Positions 1 to 11,365 of a stretch of 64,000 nt of DNA are shown piece after piece. Location: contig NC_092795.1 of the NCBI RefSeq assembly GCF_918797505.1, positions 2,575,434-2,639,433 of the forward strand, in the 5' to 3' direction. The translations under genes and the position numbers were made by a program. Within the stretch, counting starts at the first letter, position 1; every line of letters begins with the position of its first letter. Under the pieces are notes generated by a model that was not told where the DNA came from, ran no database searches, and saw only the letters and a program-made list of their open reading frames with translations. This stretch comes from Bemisia tabaci (Eukaryota > Arthropoda > Insecta > Hemiptera > Aleyrodidae).

Positions 1-297
1 CCAACTAAGTTCACAGTGGAACTTTCATCTACTTGGTGGTAATGAAGGTAATTATTTATTCTTCTCTTATTTGGATGAGAATTACCTACATCAAATATGT
101 ATGACATACTGTGACACTGGGTGCCGCTTAGGTACTCTACTGATATTGCAACTGTACTGGAAAAATTCCTAACTCAATTAGAGGGAACAGGACCTCATCA
201 GGGTGTTATCTTGCAAAGTTATAGGTAAGAATTAGTTATATTTCGATCCTTTGAGATTCTTTCATCATTCAGATATAAAAAACTAAATTCAGCTTGA
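1..297 (+). CDS. 3' end of an unidentified + strand gene (partial, spliced)
   Basis: Two frame-compatible exons are visible. Exon 1-38 reads PTKFTVELSSTWW and ends at a GT donor (39-40, phase 2). Exon 132-224 follows an AG at 130-131 and reads YSTDIATVLEKFLTQLEGTG followed by PHQGVILQSY, ending at a strong GTAAGA donor (225). A possible last exon, 273-297, would add RYKKLNSA and a TGA stop, but its intron (225-272) is only 48 bp; without that splice the frame stops at once after SYR. I do not recognise the protein. The gene starts left of the window. It lies on the strand opposite to the RIF1-like gene, so it either overlaps that gene's downstream part or sits inside one of its introns. Confidence 0.4.
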
Positions 298-1195
298 ACA
301 GGCACAGTTCTAGGAAGGAGTGTGACGGATAATTTATGTTTCATCTTACTTATCACACAATGCTTCGCATCCTCATCTTGCTGAGAACAGGCGAAGATTT
401 GAAACGCGCACTACGCCGGCTACATGCTACAGATTTGGTAGTCGCCTAACAAAACTGGTACCCGCTACCCGCTAGAGTCCCTTTATGTACCCGCCTGACG
501 TCACAAAACTTCAAGATGTGGCAACAAAAATCAAACTGGGACAATAATTAAAGAAAAGGACTGTGGTGGTCACAATGGAATACCTAAATGATCATTCAAA
601 TTTTCGAACCCTTATAATTTAAAGAAATAAAATTAAAGTACGTATTCAGAGACTTTACACTTTACTGGGAGAACATCATCCAATGCCCAGCATGAGCATT
701 GGAAACGTCATTTGTGAACTAATAATTCTTAAACGACCGACTTGTTTGAATCTTCCTGAGAAATTTAGAGGCCAATTTTGCCAACTTCATCAGTATTTAG
801 GTTTTTTAAGGGGCCAAAATGGTTTTTCCTGACATAGTTTAGTAGGAGAAGCAGATGTCTTTTGGTACCTTAAAATTGGGCTCTTTCTAACCTTTTACAT
901 ATTTTCATAGCTTTCCTTTACCTAATTGAACCTTTTAGAAGAGGTACCTAACAGATTTGAGTATCAATCAAAAAGTTTATCCAGGTTACAGTGTTGCTGA
1001 TCCGTTACAGAGGAAGAAAAAGATTAGTCAAAGAATAGGATAAAAATGCTCTGGAACCTTCACATCGACTTAAATTGTCAAAGGCGCAACACCAAAAAAC
1101 TGACCAAATCCCAAAGCAAACTAACAGACCTTGAATGTTTCCAGATGATCCGATTTAATTAAATAACACTGGCATAGTTACAACGTAAAGCTTAC
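298..1195. other. noncoding stretch, nothing recognised
   Basis: No convincing exon on either strand. It would be intron or 3' flank of the minus-strand RIF1-like gene. No clear poly(A) signal or inverted repeat was recognised. Confidence 0.3.
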
Positions 1196-1490
1196 CAAGA
1201 AACGTTTTCCACAGACGAAGTATCAGCTCTTCATTAATTTTCTTACTCTTGAAAACAGATGAAAAAACTTTTGGAAGATATGATGAAATTTTCCCATCCA
1301 TATACTTGAATACACTTGTATTATTCAGGACTAAGAGATAGCTTTCTACACTTCGGTCCACAAGCTCTGGAAACGATGATGCAAATGGCATTTTCAGAGG
1401 CCCATACAAGAAGCTCAAAAAAGGGTTTATTATCACATCCACAGCTTGTTTACTCTTGTCGAGGACGAGTGCAATTAATGTATTCCAAAC
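1196..1490 (-). CDS. Rif1: RIF1-like exon (most 3' exon seen)
   Basis: The acceptor AG is at 1492-1491 and the donor GTAAG at 1195-1191. The exon begins in phase 0 with VWNTLIALVLDKSKQA and continues through VDVIINPFLSFLYGPLK and ..LRLWKTFLG. Reading past the donor meets a stop at 1155-1157, so a further exon is required for a full-length protein. Confidence 0.6.
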
Positions 1491-4400
1491 CTAAAAACGA
1501 GTAAACGATTTTATTAGTTTCATAAAACACTATATGGTCATGAGTGGCATTATGATCCTGACTGCAAACAAATATTTTTGAAGTTTCAAGCTTTTTACAC
1601 CTGAAGTCTCTTAGGTTGGGTCCACTTTTTTCTGTCTTTCAGTTCCAAAATCTGGCTTCTTCATAGAGCCACAAGCTTCTAAATAATAGGACAAAAATCT
1701 TGAATTCATGAAGTGTGATAACCCAGAGGAAGAGAAGGAATGGATAGACAAAAAAAAAGAAGGGATGAAAGTCGATTGGCTATGGTACAGGTCATGAATG
1801 GATTTCAATAGTAAAAAAAATAAAAAAATAAAAAAAAAAAAAAACAGATTAATTCTGTTAACAACTAACTAACAATAAGACATCTTGGAATTACACAAAT
1901 TTACAAAACGTACTACAGATCATTGATCAGTTAAGTTTTCATTAAAGTTCAGGGGGCATTTCAAAATTCATCTAGGTTATAGAAAGCCTCCTGGAGGAGT
2001 TGTTCTAGACCCCATAGAAATGATGCAAAGTCTGCATCCTTGAGCAAAAGCCTCTAATTTAAGGATAAAGCATTGAAAAACTGAATTGATGTGAATTTGA
2101 TGATAGACTCTTGAGACTTGAGGGGTAGGGGTGTTCAAACGAATTCTTGCTGGAACACTATCGATATCGTTCTTAATTGAAACTAGCGGCAGTACCGACA
2201 GTGGCAATGATATCGACAACAGCCGGCCTTAACAGATTTTTGAGAGCTCGCACTCAATGCATTGTTGCCCCGTGTGTCGGTTTATCAGATTGCCTGGCGT
2301 GGCGGCGCGTAAAATAGATGTACACATGGCAACAGCTTATTTTCGCCAGCTCTGAAGACTCTGATCGCTATCAGCAAGAGCGCTCTTAGCGTAACTTTTT
2401 CTTAACAGAACTGTTTAGGTAGCTTACCGACTACCGATAAAACAGCCCTATTAACGGGAAGTTTTAAAGTTTTTTATGTTATAATGTCTAGAGTTATATT
2501 TATGCTTAAGAATCAAATCAGTTGGTGTAATAGAGAATTTGCAGGTGTCTTAAATTTTGGGAATCTCATCTTTAAAATGATACTGCAAGGAAAACTGAGT
2601 ACGAGGATATCCGTGGTTTCTAAATTGGACAATTTTTTCGAAAAAAGGCCCAAACCAGTATAGATCTCTAGGCGTGCCTTCAACTTAATATTCCAATGTA
2701 AACTGCCTGAGCTGAACACTCTCCCCCTTCAGTTTCATACTGGTACGCATTAGAGTTCAAAACAAGACCAATCCACACAGGTCAGTCATTCCCGAGGACA
2801 AGTTTTGGTACTTTACTGCGCAGTGACGTAGTATTGAGTGCCTGCAATGTATTTCTTATGGGAGCACCCATTGTGACGTAGCATTAAGTGCGGCGAGTTA
2901 GGGCCGGGCGGGGGAGTGGATTTCAAAAAAGCTGCGCAATGACTGACCTGTGTGGATTGGTCTTGGTTCAAAAAATTTAATTTTGACTCTAATTTTAATT
3001 TTTGGAATTTCTTGGTTTTGTTTTCCCTACGAAATGGTGTGGACTCAGCACCATTTCTCCACCTTGTTACATATAGTACGGGCCACTTCTTAGTTTTTTT
3101 TTCAACCTAATCTGCTAAAATACATGTGTTTAAATGGAAAAAGCCACTACTTAGATGAAGTCATAAGGCGGCACATTTTCTCACTTTTAAATCTATTTTT
3201 CTCCAATTTCCCATGTCATAAAAAAATTATGAAAAATACTGCAAACTCAGCTCATTAAGCACTCTCAGATGAAGAAATACAATTTTTGTGTGCAAATTCC
3301 TATTAAAGTATTATCAATACTATTAGTTATGTAAGAATTTCTGTTTTTTTTCTTCTTCTCTTTCTTTTTTTGATTCATTTGAATTTATAACACTTGAGGC
3401 GCTGGATGTGAGTTGGGCACATCTTGGTGGGCTATCTCGTTAATTTTAGAATCCCTGTTCTAATTTAGATCTTAGAGCAGAGACTATACATTGGTTATTT
3501 TATCATGGGAACTTTTTACAATCATAAAGGATGTTCAGGGAAAATTGCAATGAAATGTATGCATTCACATTCCTCACAATGAATGAAATATTAGTGGAGA
3601 CGGAAACACCGCAATCGAAACGAGCTGTTCTTGCGCCTCAATTAAATTATGCTTTATTTGATTTTTGGAGTATTTTTGTTTCCGATTTTTACAATTTTGT
3701 TTTATTTTTCCTATACTTGAAACAAAAGAAGATAAAATCAAAGAAGAAATGAACTGTTGGCCATAGCTCATTACGCTTATAATTCAAAGCGAACGGTTGG
3801 ACTATTGCTGAAATGCAGAGGGGACAAAAAACTAGGACGAGGAAAATTGGATGAGAGCAGAAGGACTGCTAATGCTGCTTCCTTCTGCAAAGAATTCAAC
3901 AACAGAAGATAAAAATTAAAGACCATACAAACAAATGTTTGAGAAGTTATGCTTGACTTACCTCCAGTTTTACTTCACAATATTTGAGAGTGTAGTGGCT
4001 TTTAGCAGTCAAGGGAGTTATGAGGAGGGAAATTTGCTTTGAGCTAAACATCACATTCGGCGATTTGGCATAGACAGTTATGAAATGCTTCCAACAACTG
4101 AAGGCAGGAATGACTAATGACTTATCCTGGAAAGAAACAAATTGAACAGGGAATAAATGTTAAGATTAGGGGGCAAACAAACAAAAACTCAAGAATAAGT
4201 CTTGAAAGGTTTATTTTGCAGAAAATTACTGCCCTAAAATTTTTACATACAGACTCCTACTCCAGTAATTTATTGAGTTCATTCAACATTGTTACTATGG
4301 GTAGTCGGTTTATTGATCATGCTTTACCAACATTTACAAATAGTATTCCCTCTTCCACCACAGAGGGGAGAAATATTACAGGCATTCAAGGAGTTAAAGT

Positions 4401-7400
4401 GTTTCTAAGTGATCTAGGGATGAGATCTCAGACTACGTTACACTGCAACACAATATCAACGGTGAAACTACCATACCACGTGTGCGGTGTTTAAAAAACT
4501 CCGCTCCCATTTTACTTTTCAGAGAGAGAAAAAACCAATATCATTCCTTGAAATTTTCCTTCCTTGAATTCTTCACACAGAGAAGAAAAATGCCAGATGT
4601 TTACAAGAGTTGAAGTTGAGTATTTTTCTATCAAAGAAATAAAGTATGACGGGAAGTCTGCGACGTCGCAAACCGAGATACGTGGTCTGGTAGTTTCACC
4701 ATGGATATGTGTCTTTGAGAAGAAACAATTATCATAATGAGCAACTTAATATAAGGGACTGATCCATTCGTTTAGCAGCATTAATACTGAGTGGTAGAAC
4801 ACTGCAATTTGAGAGATCATGTGAAAATTTATTTTTAATACTACCATAACAGGCTTCAAACATTGACTCAATGAGGGAGAGATGTAATGCCACCTCTTTC
4901 TACATATTGAGTCAATGAGAGACGTCCGGTACTGAAGTTTTGGATTTGAATTTTCAACGAATCTTCACAAATTTGACGCCATAGCATGCGGTATTAATGC
5001 TGCTAAATGTTGTGGATCAGTTCCTTGCATTAATTGATACAAGGCAATAATTATTGTTTTTCAAGGACACAGACTGTAGCAGCACAACGTAGTAGCGGAT
5101 TTTGTCCCTACATTGCTTAGAATCACTTTAAGAAAATAAGTGCCTATTTTGAAAACTTAAGTTTGTAAATCATTAATCTGATTTTGTCAATATTTCTGTT
5201 GTTCAGGTTCTCCAAATGTCTTCTTTTTTTTATTTAAATACTTAGAGGGTCACCAAAGGTAAAAATTCTTGAGTAAAAAAACAATTTTCAAAGGAAAGAA
5301 AATTGAAATGGGCATTTTAAAAAGTTCAAAATAATTCCAGAAAGAAAATCTAAGTAGTAAGAATAAAGAAGTAAACATACACGGAAAGCCTTTTCAGCAA
5401 CTTTTAATAAGGCGTTCACAAGTGTAGTTGATTGATACAATTCAATATCCAGAATAGAGACACAGAGCTTCCACAGTGTGTCCCAATCTTCAAAAGTGTC
5501 CAATTTTTCAGCCAATATAACTGCATATCTAGATAGAAAATAATAGAATAAGATGTAAAAGCAGAGATGAAAACTCAATAGGCAAGAACTGCTGGATTTT
5601 TCTTAGAGTTTAAGTAAGTCCATTTTTCACACATTATTACGTACAAAAAAATAGAAAAATAAGGAAAAACTACTGATTGAATATTCTTTTTAGAAAAAGT
5701 CTTCACCCATCTTTCAATATATGATGGAATTATGTGGTGGGAGTTCAGTTGAACGCGTGTACACAAACCATATCTTTGACCATGGGAAGATTATGCAAAA
5801 AAGATAACTTGGCCAGCGGGAGAATGGAAATTTTCTAATAAGTCACGGTGCTGATTAACTGGCTCACAATCAGTATAGTGCTTAGTGAAGTGAAACTTGC
5901 AATGCACAAAGAAGGCTATCTAAAGGGGAGTTAAAAACACTGAAGCAACTCAGGCCTATGACTGACTTGTTGCGTCCCTTGGTACATACAGCTTTTCTTA
6001 GTTTTAGCAAAAAGAAGGAACCCTTGATTAAAGTGAGAAAAAAAATTATTGAACTTACTTTTTGGTTATATCGTGCTTTAGCTGCTTCCACCAATCGTCA
6101 GAGTATGGTTTTGCGCGGTCAACAAATTTTGGCATGAATAAATTTATGCACTTGACAGCCAAAAGTCGTGTGGATGCACTGTCGGAGAATGCAAGGGAGA
6201 ACAAATGAGGGCACCAAAAGGACATGTCACCGACAGCTTTGTGAAACGCTTCATCCTTTTTTGAAAACGCTTCCACACACAATTTTAGGGTCTCTACAGA
6301 GGAGGTTCCTTTCTTTAGACAAGTTTTCAGTTCTTCATACCTATGAAAAAGCAAAATAGTGGTGATGTAATAAGTGGTTATGAAAATTGATCTGCTACAG
6401 AAATCTGTTTCAGTACGGAGATACAGTATGATGTGCAAAATTCTTAAATTATCCCATAATCTGATCTTTCCCAGATTTTTGGAGACAAATATTTGCTTAG
6501 AACTTGGGGTTCCTGCTCAATTTCAGCTACATTTTTGGGGGAAACCTGGATTTATCTTTTTGAAAACAAGAAATAATCAAGCTCCAAGCTCAAATTGTTT
6601 TGCACATTATATTGCATATGACCTAACGGAGAACAATATATTAATAGATGAACAAAGAGGTTTTAGAAAAAAGATGGGGTCTGAGGAATTAATCCAAGGA
6701 TTATTAAAAAAATGGAGAGAAAGGAAAAGAAGAGGGACGACTACGGTTGCTGTGTTTTTGAATTTAAAGAGAGTGTTTGAGACAATAAATAGGAAAATTT
6801 TGGTTCGGAAATTGATGAAAATTGGAATCAGAGGGAAGGCTATTAAATGGATTGAAAATTATTTAAGTGATAGAAGGCAACAAGTTAAATGGGGTCAAAG
6901 GTTATCAGATGAAATGTGTGTTGCATTAGGAGTGCCACAGGGAAGTCGGTTAGGACCGTTATTGTATATAAATGATTTGACGGAAGCGGTGAAGGAATCT
7001 TGTGCTACTTTATTTGCAGACGACACGCTAGTCTTCAATAGTGAAGGGGAAGAGATGGCAGGAATAGAAAAAAAATCAATAGGGATCTGGGTGGACCAGG
7101 AGTCTGGTTAAAGAAAAACTGGTTAGTCTTGAATGTATCTAGAACTAAATATATGGTTTTTGAAGCATTCAGGAATAATTGGCAAGCTGAGGTGGTTTTG
7201 AATGGGAAGGTGATGGAAAGGGTAAGAGAAATGAAGTATCTAGGGATTTGGTTGACTGAAGACTTAAAGTTGAAGAAACATATTGATAGAATAACGAGAG
7301 AGTATGGGAGTAAAATAAGTTTGTTATGGAGAATAAAGGATTTTATAGGGAAGGGTAGTAGAAAGATAATTTATTACTCGTTGGTTGGGTTGAAGTTAAA

Positions 7401-8225
7401 TTATTGTATTTCGTTACTTGGAGAAGCAAATGGAAAAGAGATCAGGGCACTTCAAAAAGGGTAAAATTCAGTCATGAGATATATATTAGGATGTGATAGG
7501 GATAGTAATATTTTGGAAATGTTGAAAAGCTTAGGGTGGTTATGCATAGAATTGTTAATCAAAGTGAGGATCTTTGTAATATTATATAAGATGAGGAGAG
7601 GGATGATTAATCTGGTATAGGGAGACGAGTCGAGGTTAGGTTTAGTGAGGATAGATTAGTTGATAGGATGTTATTCTTTAAAGGAATGAGAGACTATTTG
7701 GTGTTGGGTTGTGACGAGTGCGAACAACTAGACATTAAAATGGTTTCTGGGAAATGGTAGTTAGGGAGATGGTTGGGTTTCAGGGAGCTAATTGGGGTGA
7801 TGGAGAGTTGCTGCCCAGGTATTATAGGTTGAAAGAATTTGGTTTATAAAATAGGTTAATACGACAGTAGGGAAAGTAGACTGGAATTGAATGGGATTAG
7901 CCCTTGAGGGCTACTCGAAGTACCCAAAAATATTGAAAAATTATGGCCATCAATCTAAACTTTAAAAAGTTGGGACCAAATTCTGTATAGACGTTAGTAG
8001 TGGCACGTCACAAAAAAGCAATACATATCAATTTATTCGCATTGGTAGCATTAAAAGAGGTTAAGCCAATGTTAATGTTTGGATCCAATTTGATATAATG
8101 GAGAATCCCTATGATGGCGTCGCCACTAATAGCGTATATATGTGACAAGGTAGATTAAAAGCAATGAAGTAAACAAACTAAATAAAATACTCACTTCAAA
8201 CCTGCCATGATGGTGCATAAGCTTT
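1196..8225 (-). CDS. Rif1: RIF1-like protein, N-terminal HEAT-repeat region (partial gene, 4 exons seen)
   Basis: Minus-strand exons in transcript order are 8225-8195, 6340-6059, 5528-5381 and 1490-1196, with matching phases and GT/AG borders. The joined product reads SLCTIMAGLKYEELKTCLKK.. then ..FWCPHLFSLAFSDSASTRLL.. then ..LWKLCVSILDIELYQSTTLV.. then ..VWNTLIALVLDKSKQAVDVI.. This follows the RIF1 N-terminal helical-repeat domain of animals, including the W..L..L..S...R..A...MP block and the later A(F)..W.(S/T)LI block, as I remember the family. RIF1 binds chromatin, recruits PP1, sets replication timing and promotes end joining over resection. About 250 residues are present, against some 1,000-2,500 in the family. 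The 5' exons before 8225 and the exons after 1196 were not found. Another ARM/HEAT protein is the alternative. Confidence 0.6.
1491..2762. other. RIF1-like intron, left part
   Basis: AT-rich, with an A-rich run at about 1810-1845. No exon or clear transposon ends were recognised. Confidence 0.3.
2763..2965. mobile_element. hAT-like MITE, 203 bp, 28-bp perfect TIR, 8-bp TSD
   Basis: The ends are exact inverted copies: 2763-2790 begins CAAGACCAATCCACACAGGT and 2938-2965 is its reverse complement. The element is flanked by GTTCAAAA at 2755-2762 and again at 2966-2973, a perfect 8-bp target duplication. An 8-bp duplication is usual for hAT (also P) elements. There is no coding capacity. Inside, a motif around TGACGTAG(T/C)ATT is repeated. 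It lies in an intron of the RIF1-like gene. Confidence 0.9.
2974..4452. other. RIF1-like intron, middle part
   Basis: AT-rich noncoding sequence. Open frames at 3531-3752 and 4117-4494 resemble no family and overlap repeats. No feature was recognised. Confidence 0.3.
4453..4709. mobile_element. MITE, TIR family ATATCRACGGTGAAA, copy 1
   Basis: The left end ATATCAACGGTGAAACTACC and the right end, which reads in reverse complement CATATCCATGGTGAAACTACC, form an imperfect inverted repeat of about 30 bp. The interior (GACGTCGCA, cgggaagtctgc, tattttt) matches in reverse orientation the copy at 45191-45458. No open frame of interest. Confidence 0.7.
4860..4932. repeat. short inverted motif TTGACTCAATGAG
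   Basis: TTGACTCAATGAGGGAGAG (4863) and ATTGAGTCAATGAGAGACG (4908) resemble the TIR of the element at 43541-43780, which also contains (A/T)TGAGTCAAT followed by a G/A-rich stretch. Probably a remnant of that family. Confidence 0.35.
5381..5528 (-). CDS. Rif1: RIF1-like exon
   Basis: 148 bp. The acceptor AG is at 5530-5529 and the donor GTATGT at 5380-5375. The first base completes a Lys codon from the upstream exon, then YAVILAEKLDTFEDWDTLWK..VNALLKVAEKAFR. It ends in phase 0, matching the exon that starts at 1490. Confidence 0.6.
6059..6340 (-). CDS. Rif1: RIF1-like exon
   Basis: 282 bp. The acceptor AG is at 6342-6341 and the donor GTAAGT at 6058. It encodes YEELKTCLKKGTSSVETLKL..GDMSFWCPHLFSLAF..CINLFMPKFVDRAKPY..WWKQLKHDITKK. 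This is the stretch that best resembles RIF1. Confidence 0.62.
6600..7930 (+). pseudogene. dead non-LTR retrotransposon (LINE) reverse-transcriptase fragment
   Basis: The + frame up to 7111 encodes a reverse-transcriptase core: EQRGFRKKMGSEELIQGLLK, then KRVFETINRKILVRKL, then GVPQGSRLGPLLYINDL and LFADDTLVFN. The frame continues after a shift at about 7111-7129 with RTKYMVFEAF and KYLGIWLTEDLKLKKHI. These are the Jockey/CR1-type RT blocks. The FADD box is intact. The first catalytic block, normally (L)DL..AFDT, reads LNLKRVFET, so its Asp is lost, and the GPLLF.(I)YIND block is shortened. With stops, a frameshift, and no endonuclease or ORF1, this is a 5'-truncated inactive copy. It lies antisense in an intron of the RIF1-like gene. 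Confidence 0.85.
8195..8225 (-). CDS. Rif1: RIF1-like 31-bp micro-exon
   Basis: It follows an excellent pyrimidine tract ending TTTGTTTCAG and ends before GTGAGT. It reads SLCTIMAGL with the Lys codon completed in exon 6340. The phase (2 bases in, 2 bases out) fits the next exon. It is too short to be seen as an open reading frame of its own. Confidence 0.5.
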
Positions 8226-9785
8226 CTGAAACAAAGAAAAAGAAAAATGATTCAATATGAATTTCTAGCTCAAAATTTATACTTCAGAAATTTTTCTTGC
8301 ATAGTGAAAGTAACGATTGGCTGATAACAAAGCAAATCATATTCACAGCAATGTTTGCTCACCTACCAACAGCAAGGATTATGCTGGAATGCCCTTTAAC
8401 TTTTGTAGCTCAAATCCCCATCACTTCGATTACTTTTGTTCTGTCACTTTATTCCAAAGTAAATGGCCAGGGACCTCACTTACTTAGATGACAAGATCGC
8501 AGCCTCTAGGATTTCAAGAAAGGAAAACTGGGCATCCTTCTGGACCCTCACTGGCTTGATAAATGAAACTAAGTTAGTTTGTCAAGACTAGACATATCCC
8601 TATCTCCACCAGGCATTCTAGCACATTTAAATGTTCAAATTTTAATGACCTGTTTTGAACTTTCGACAGTCAGCCTACTGGAGCTTCCTCAGTTTAGATG
8701 GGAAGATGTTCTCCTGACATTTCATACCGTTTCTCCTGATTGGATTCATCTTAGTGAAGATGATTATGATACTTATGACCAGGCATGATTGATAATGCAT
8801 CTTCTAAACATATAGATTAGCTGATAAGTAGTGGCCGTCAGGCTTTCATAATCCTGATTCAGCAAGCTCAGGAAACTGATTACCTTTATAGAAAGACCAT
8901 AGTCTCAGCACAAAGAAAGTGTTAAGGGGGCTCGGAAAAGCGAATGCTTCTAAATATACTACAGATCTTAGTTTGAGGCGACAAAAAACGTCAATCCACA
9001 CAGTTCAACTTACATTTAGTGCAACGAAGATGAGATCACATTTGGATAATCAGAGATGTTGTGAGAAGAAAATAACTGCAGGGCGAAATGAGGAGGCGAC
9101 TGATTTCTGCCAACATAGGTGAAGTGACTGGGAAAAGTGATCTATACTGAAAAATTAACGATGAAAATGAAGAATCACATTCACAACCTTCTCAACCTCG
9201 CGGATTATGAACCGCGAAATTGCATTTTTTATGGAAGTCAACAAGTGATGTCAAGTTCAGAGAAAGTAAGGTTAGAACTAAAAGTGTAGCAGAAAGGGAG
9301 GGATTATCGCTTATCAGCAAGACAATGACCAATCAGATCTCGAGATTTTCCATACGTCATTGTAAGATGAACTAAAAGCCCGCCGTTTTTACAATGTAGC
9401 CAAATGTAATATCTTGCTCAACAGGGATTTATTTTGGTCAACAGCGCATAGTTTTGCAACAAAGAGAGCTTATCTACGTCATAGCCCAATGATTCTTACA
9501 TTCCACCAATCCGGAACGATGTGAACTGCGTACTTGCACCTTGCTTGCACCACGCCGATTTGCTCAAAGCGGATTTGTCCTGAATAATGAAAGCGTGAAA
9601 GCGCGGGAAAGCATTATCTGATGTACATAAAGGGCTATCGTGAGCAGAAAAAAGAGAAAAATTACAGCAGCTATCAACGTGTTGAACAGTCACACAAGTT
9701 TGTAGTTCCTGTTCTTCTAAATACAGAATGCGACTTGGTTTTCGAAACGACTGCGGCAGAGCTGATAAAATAAACTCACTATCTC
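8226..9785. other. noncoding stretch upstream of the RIF1-like micro-exon
   Basis: Further 5' exons of the RIF1-like gene should lie here or beyond. The only candidate (8554-8484, minus, ..SFLEILEAAILSS) ends in a phase that does not fit the micro-exon. Other open frames look random. Confidence 0.3.
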
Positions 9786-9792
9786 GGTGCTC

Positions 9793-9793
<1 letters not shown>

Positions 9794-9827
<34 letters not shown>

Positions 9828-9920
9828 AAAAAAACCGGCGCTCCGCTTCTCTCCGCGCCGTTTTTTTTTTTTTTTTTTGGGGGGGGGGGGGGGGGGCAGA
9901 CCCCCCCCCCCCCATCCCCC
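9794..9920. repeat. homopolymer cluster A(32), T(18), G(about 20), C(13)
   Basis: A run of about 32 A (9794-9825) is followed by a hairpin whose stem is AAACCGGCGC / GCGCCGTTT, then 18 T, about 20 G, CAGA, 13 C, AT and a further C run. A second C run starts at about 10268. The chain of all four homopolymers is unlike the surroundings. Confidence 0.8.
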
Positions 9921-10024
9921 CGGGACGCGCGCGTCTTTTCAGTCGTTTCTCCTTTTCTTCCAGTGACCCGTGCATCCACCGCGGGAAGGAAAGTGTATTT
10001 CCCGAATTGGGATTTGATGTCTTA

Positions 10025-10215
10025 CCGTGACCCACTGTGCGACGAACAATTTGTCCAGAATCTTCCTTCCCCTGAGCGACGAAAAGAATGTCCTAAAACA
10101 TTTTCCTCCTGACCCATTGTGCGACGAACAGATTGTCAAAAAACTTTCTTCCCCTGACCCACTGTACGACGAACAGATTGTCCAAAAAACTTTCTCCCGA
10201 CCCTGACGACAATGC
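10025..10215. repeat. degenerate tandem repeat, about 45-60 bp unit, 3-4 copies
   Basis: The motif TGACCCA(C/T)TGT(G/A)CGACGAACA followed by TTGTCCA(A/G)AA..CTTTCTTCCCC recurs at about 10027, 10110 and 10155, with a shortened copy in between. Confidence 0.6.
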
Positions 10216-10481
10216 CACCTCGCCACTGTGCGGCCCCGCTCTGGCCGACTCCCCTCATGCCGTGCACCCCCCCCCCCCCGCCTAAAACTTTCTGAGCTTG
10301 CGATTTTTAAACGGCTCAGCCGATTTTGCTCAAATTCAGTACTAAACCAGTCCTAGGGGCTAACTACCACTCTTACAAATAGGGGGCCAGAAAGTAGCTC
10401 CCTTTAACCTAAAGTTTCAAATCTTTGCCTCAATTAGGTAAAAATTTAGAGGGGATGGAAAGGACTTATGGATAACCCTGT

Positions 10482-10680
10482 ATATCGCACGAATTTCGCC
10501 ATATATATTGTGAATTCGATTTCTTATATATTGCACGATTTTCGCCACATATTTTGGAGTCAATTTCCTAAATATTGACACATTTCTTGTATATTGCGAC
10601 AATTTCGTATGTATATTTTAAAATTTCATATATATCTTGAATATTTCATATATACTTAACACCATTTCTTATATATTGCC
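10482..10680. repeat. AT-rich degenerate tandem repeat
   Basis: Repeated blocks of the type TATATTGCACGA(A/T)TTTCG(C/T) separated by about 40 bp, decaying to the right. This is the stretch in which the 12.4-kb element below was inserted. Confidence 0.45.
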
Positions 10681-10729
10681 AACATTCTTATCTTTAGTTA
10701 CAAACGGCCCTTCATAGAAAGCAACTAGG

Positions 10730-10738
10730 AACGCGAAT
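10730..10738. repeat. target-site duplication AACGCGAAT (left)
   Basis: AACGCGAAT lies immediately left of the terminal inverted repeat and is found again, identical, at 23173-23181. Confidence 0.85.
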
Positions 10739-10754
10739 CAAGGTAGATTTACAC

Positions 10755-11072
10755 TAGACTGGCCTTTCCATTGTCTCGGTCGGTACACTTACTGAGTGTT
10801 CCTGGGTTGCTTATCGTCTCGCCTGAAGGGAATCTAGTCTTGCCGAAATTTCCTTATGCGCGGTCTAGATTGTATTATACGTCAATGTTATAGACAGAGT
10901 ATGGCCATTTCTGTTCCGGTTTTTCATTGGTCGCGAGCGAATAGGCTGACACGATGCTCTTATGGCCGTAAATCAACAAACAAGATGGCTGTTATCGGCA
11001 AGCAAGATTGAGGTTATGCACGTCTTACATCCTCCTGTGATAAAGGTGAAAGGCGAATTACCAATGTTTTCG
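10755..11072. other. unique left interior of the TIR element
   Basis: About 320 bp between the TIR and the first satellite unit, with no open frame of note. It is the only sizeable non-repeat part of the element. Confidence 0.6.
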
Positions 11073-11365
11073 TGCGAGTGTGTGTGTGTCCCTTTGACGA
11101 GCCGCGGGTTGCCGCATCTGAGCAATGAGTGCGAGAGAGATAGACGATAAAACGGCGGCATGTCAAGCCGAGTAGTGCTCCTTTGACGTGCCGCATCTAG
11201 CTAATGCGGAGGAAAGCAAAACCATGGGTAAGTTGAGTATCCCCGTTTACGGCCGTTCTTTCCAGGGCTAATGGTCGGAAAGCACTCCGGTGATTTTTCG
11301 GGGCACCCGGATTCGGGCTCGCCATACCACCGCGGACCAAATTACGAGGCCTAGCCTGTAATTTT

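Noticed and set aside
8484..8554. Possible extra minus-strand exon (..SFLEILEAAILSS, donor GTAAGT)
   Set aside because: It ends in phase 2, which does not fit the 31-bp micro-exon at 8195-8225; it would only fit if that exon were skipped. Evidence too thin.
9496..9795. 99-codon minus-strand frame
   Set aside because: No recognisable motif, and it ends in the A homopolymer; probably chance.
10440..10490. TATACAGGGTTATCCATAAGTCC (minus strand), a common insect transposon end
   Set aside because: Only one end was seen; no inverted partner could be placed, so not listed as an element.
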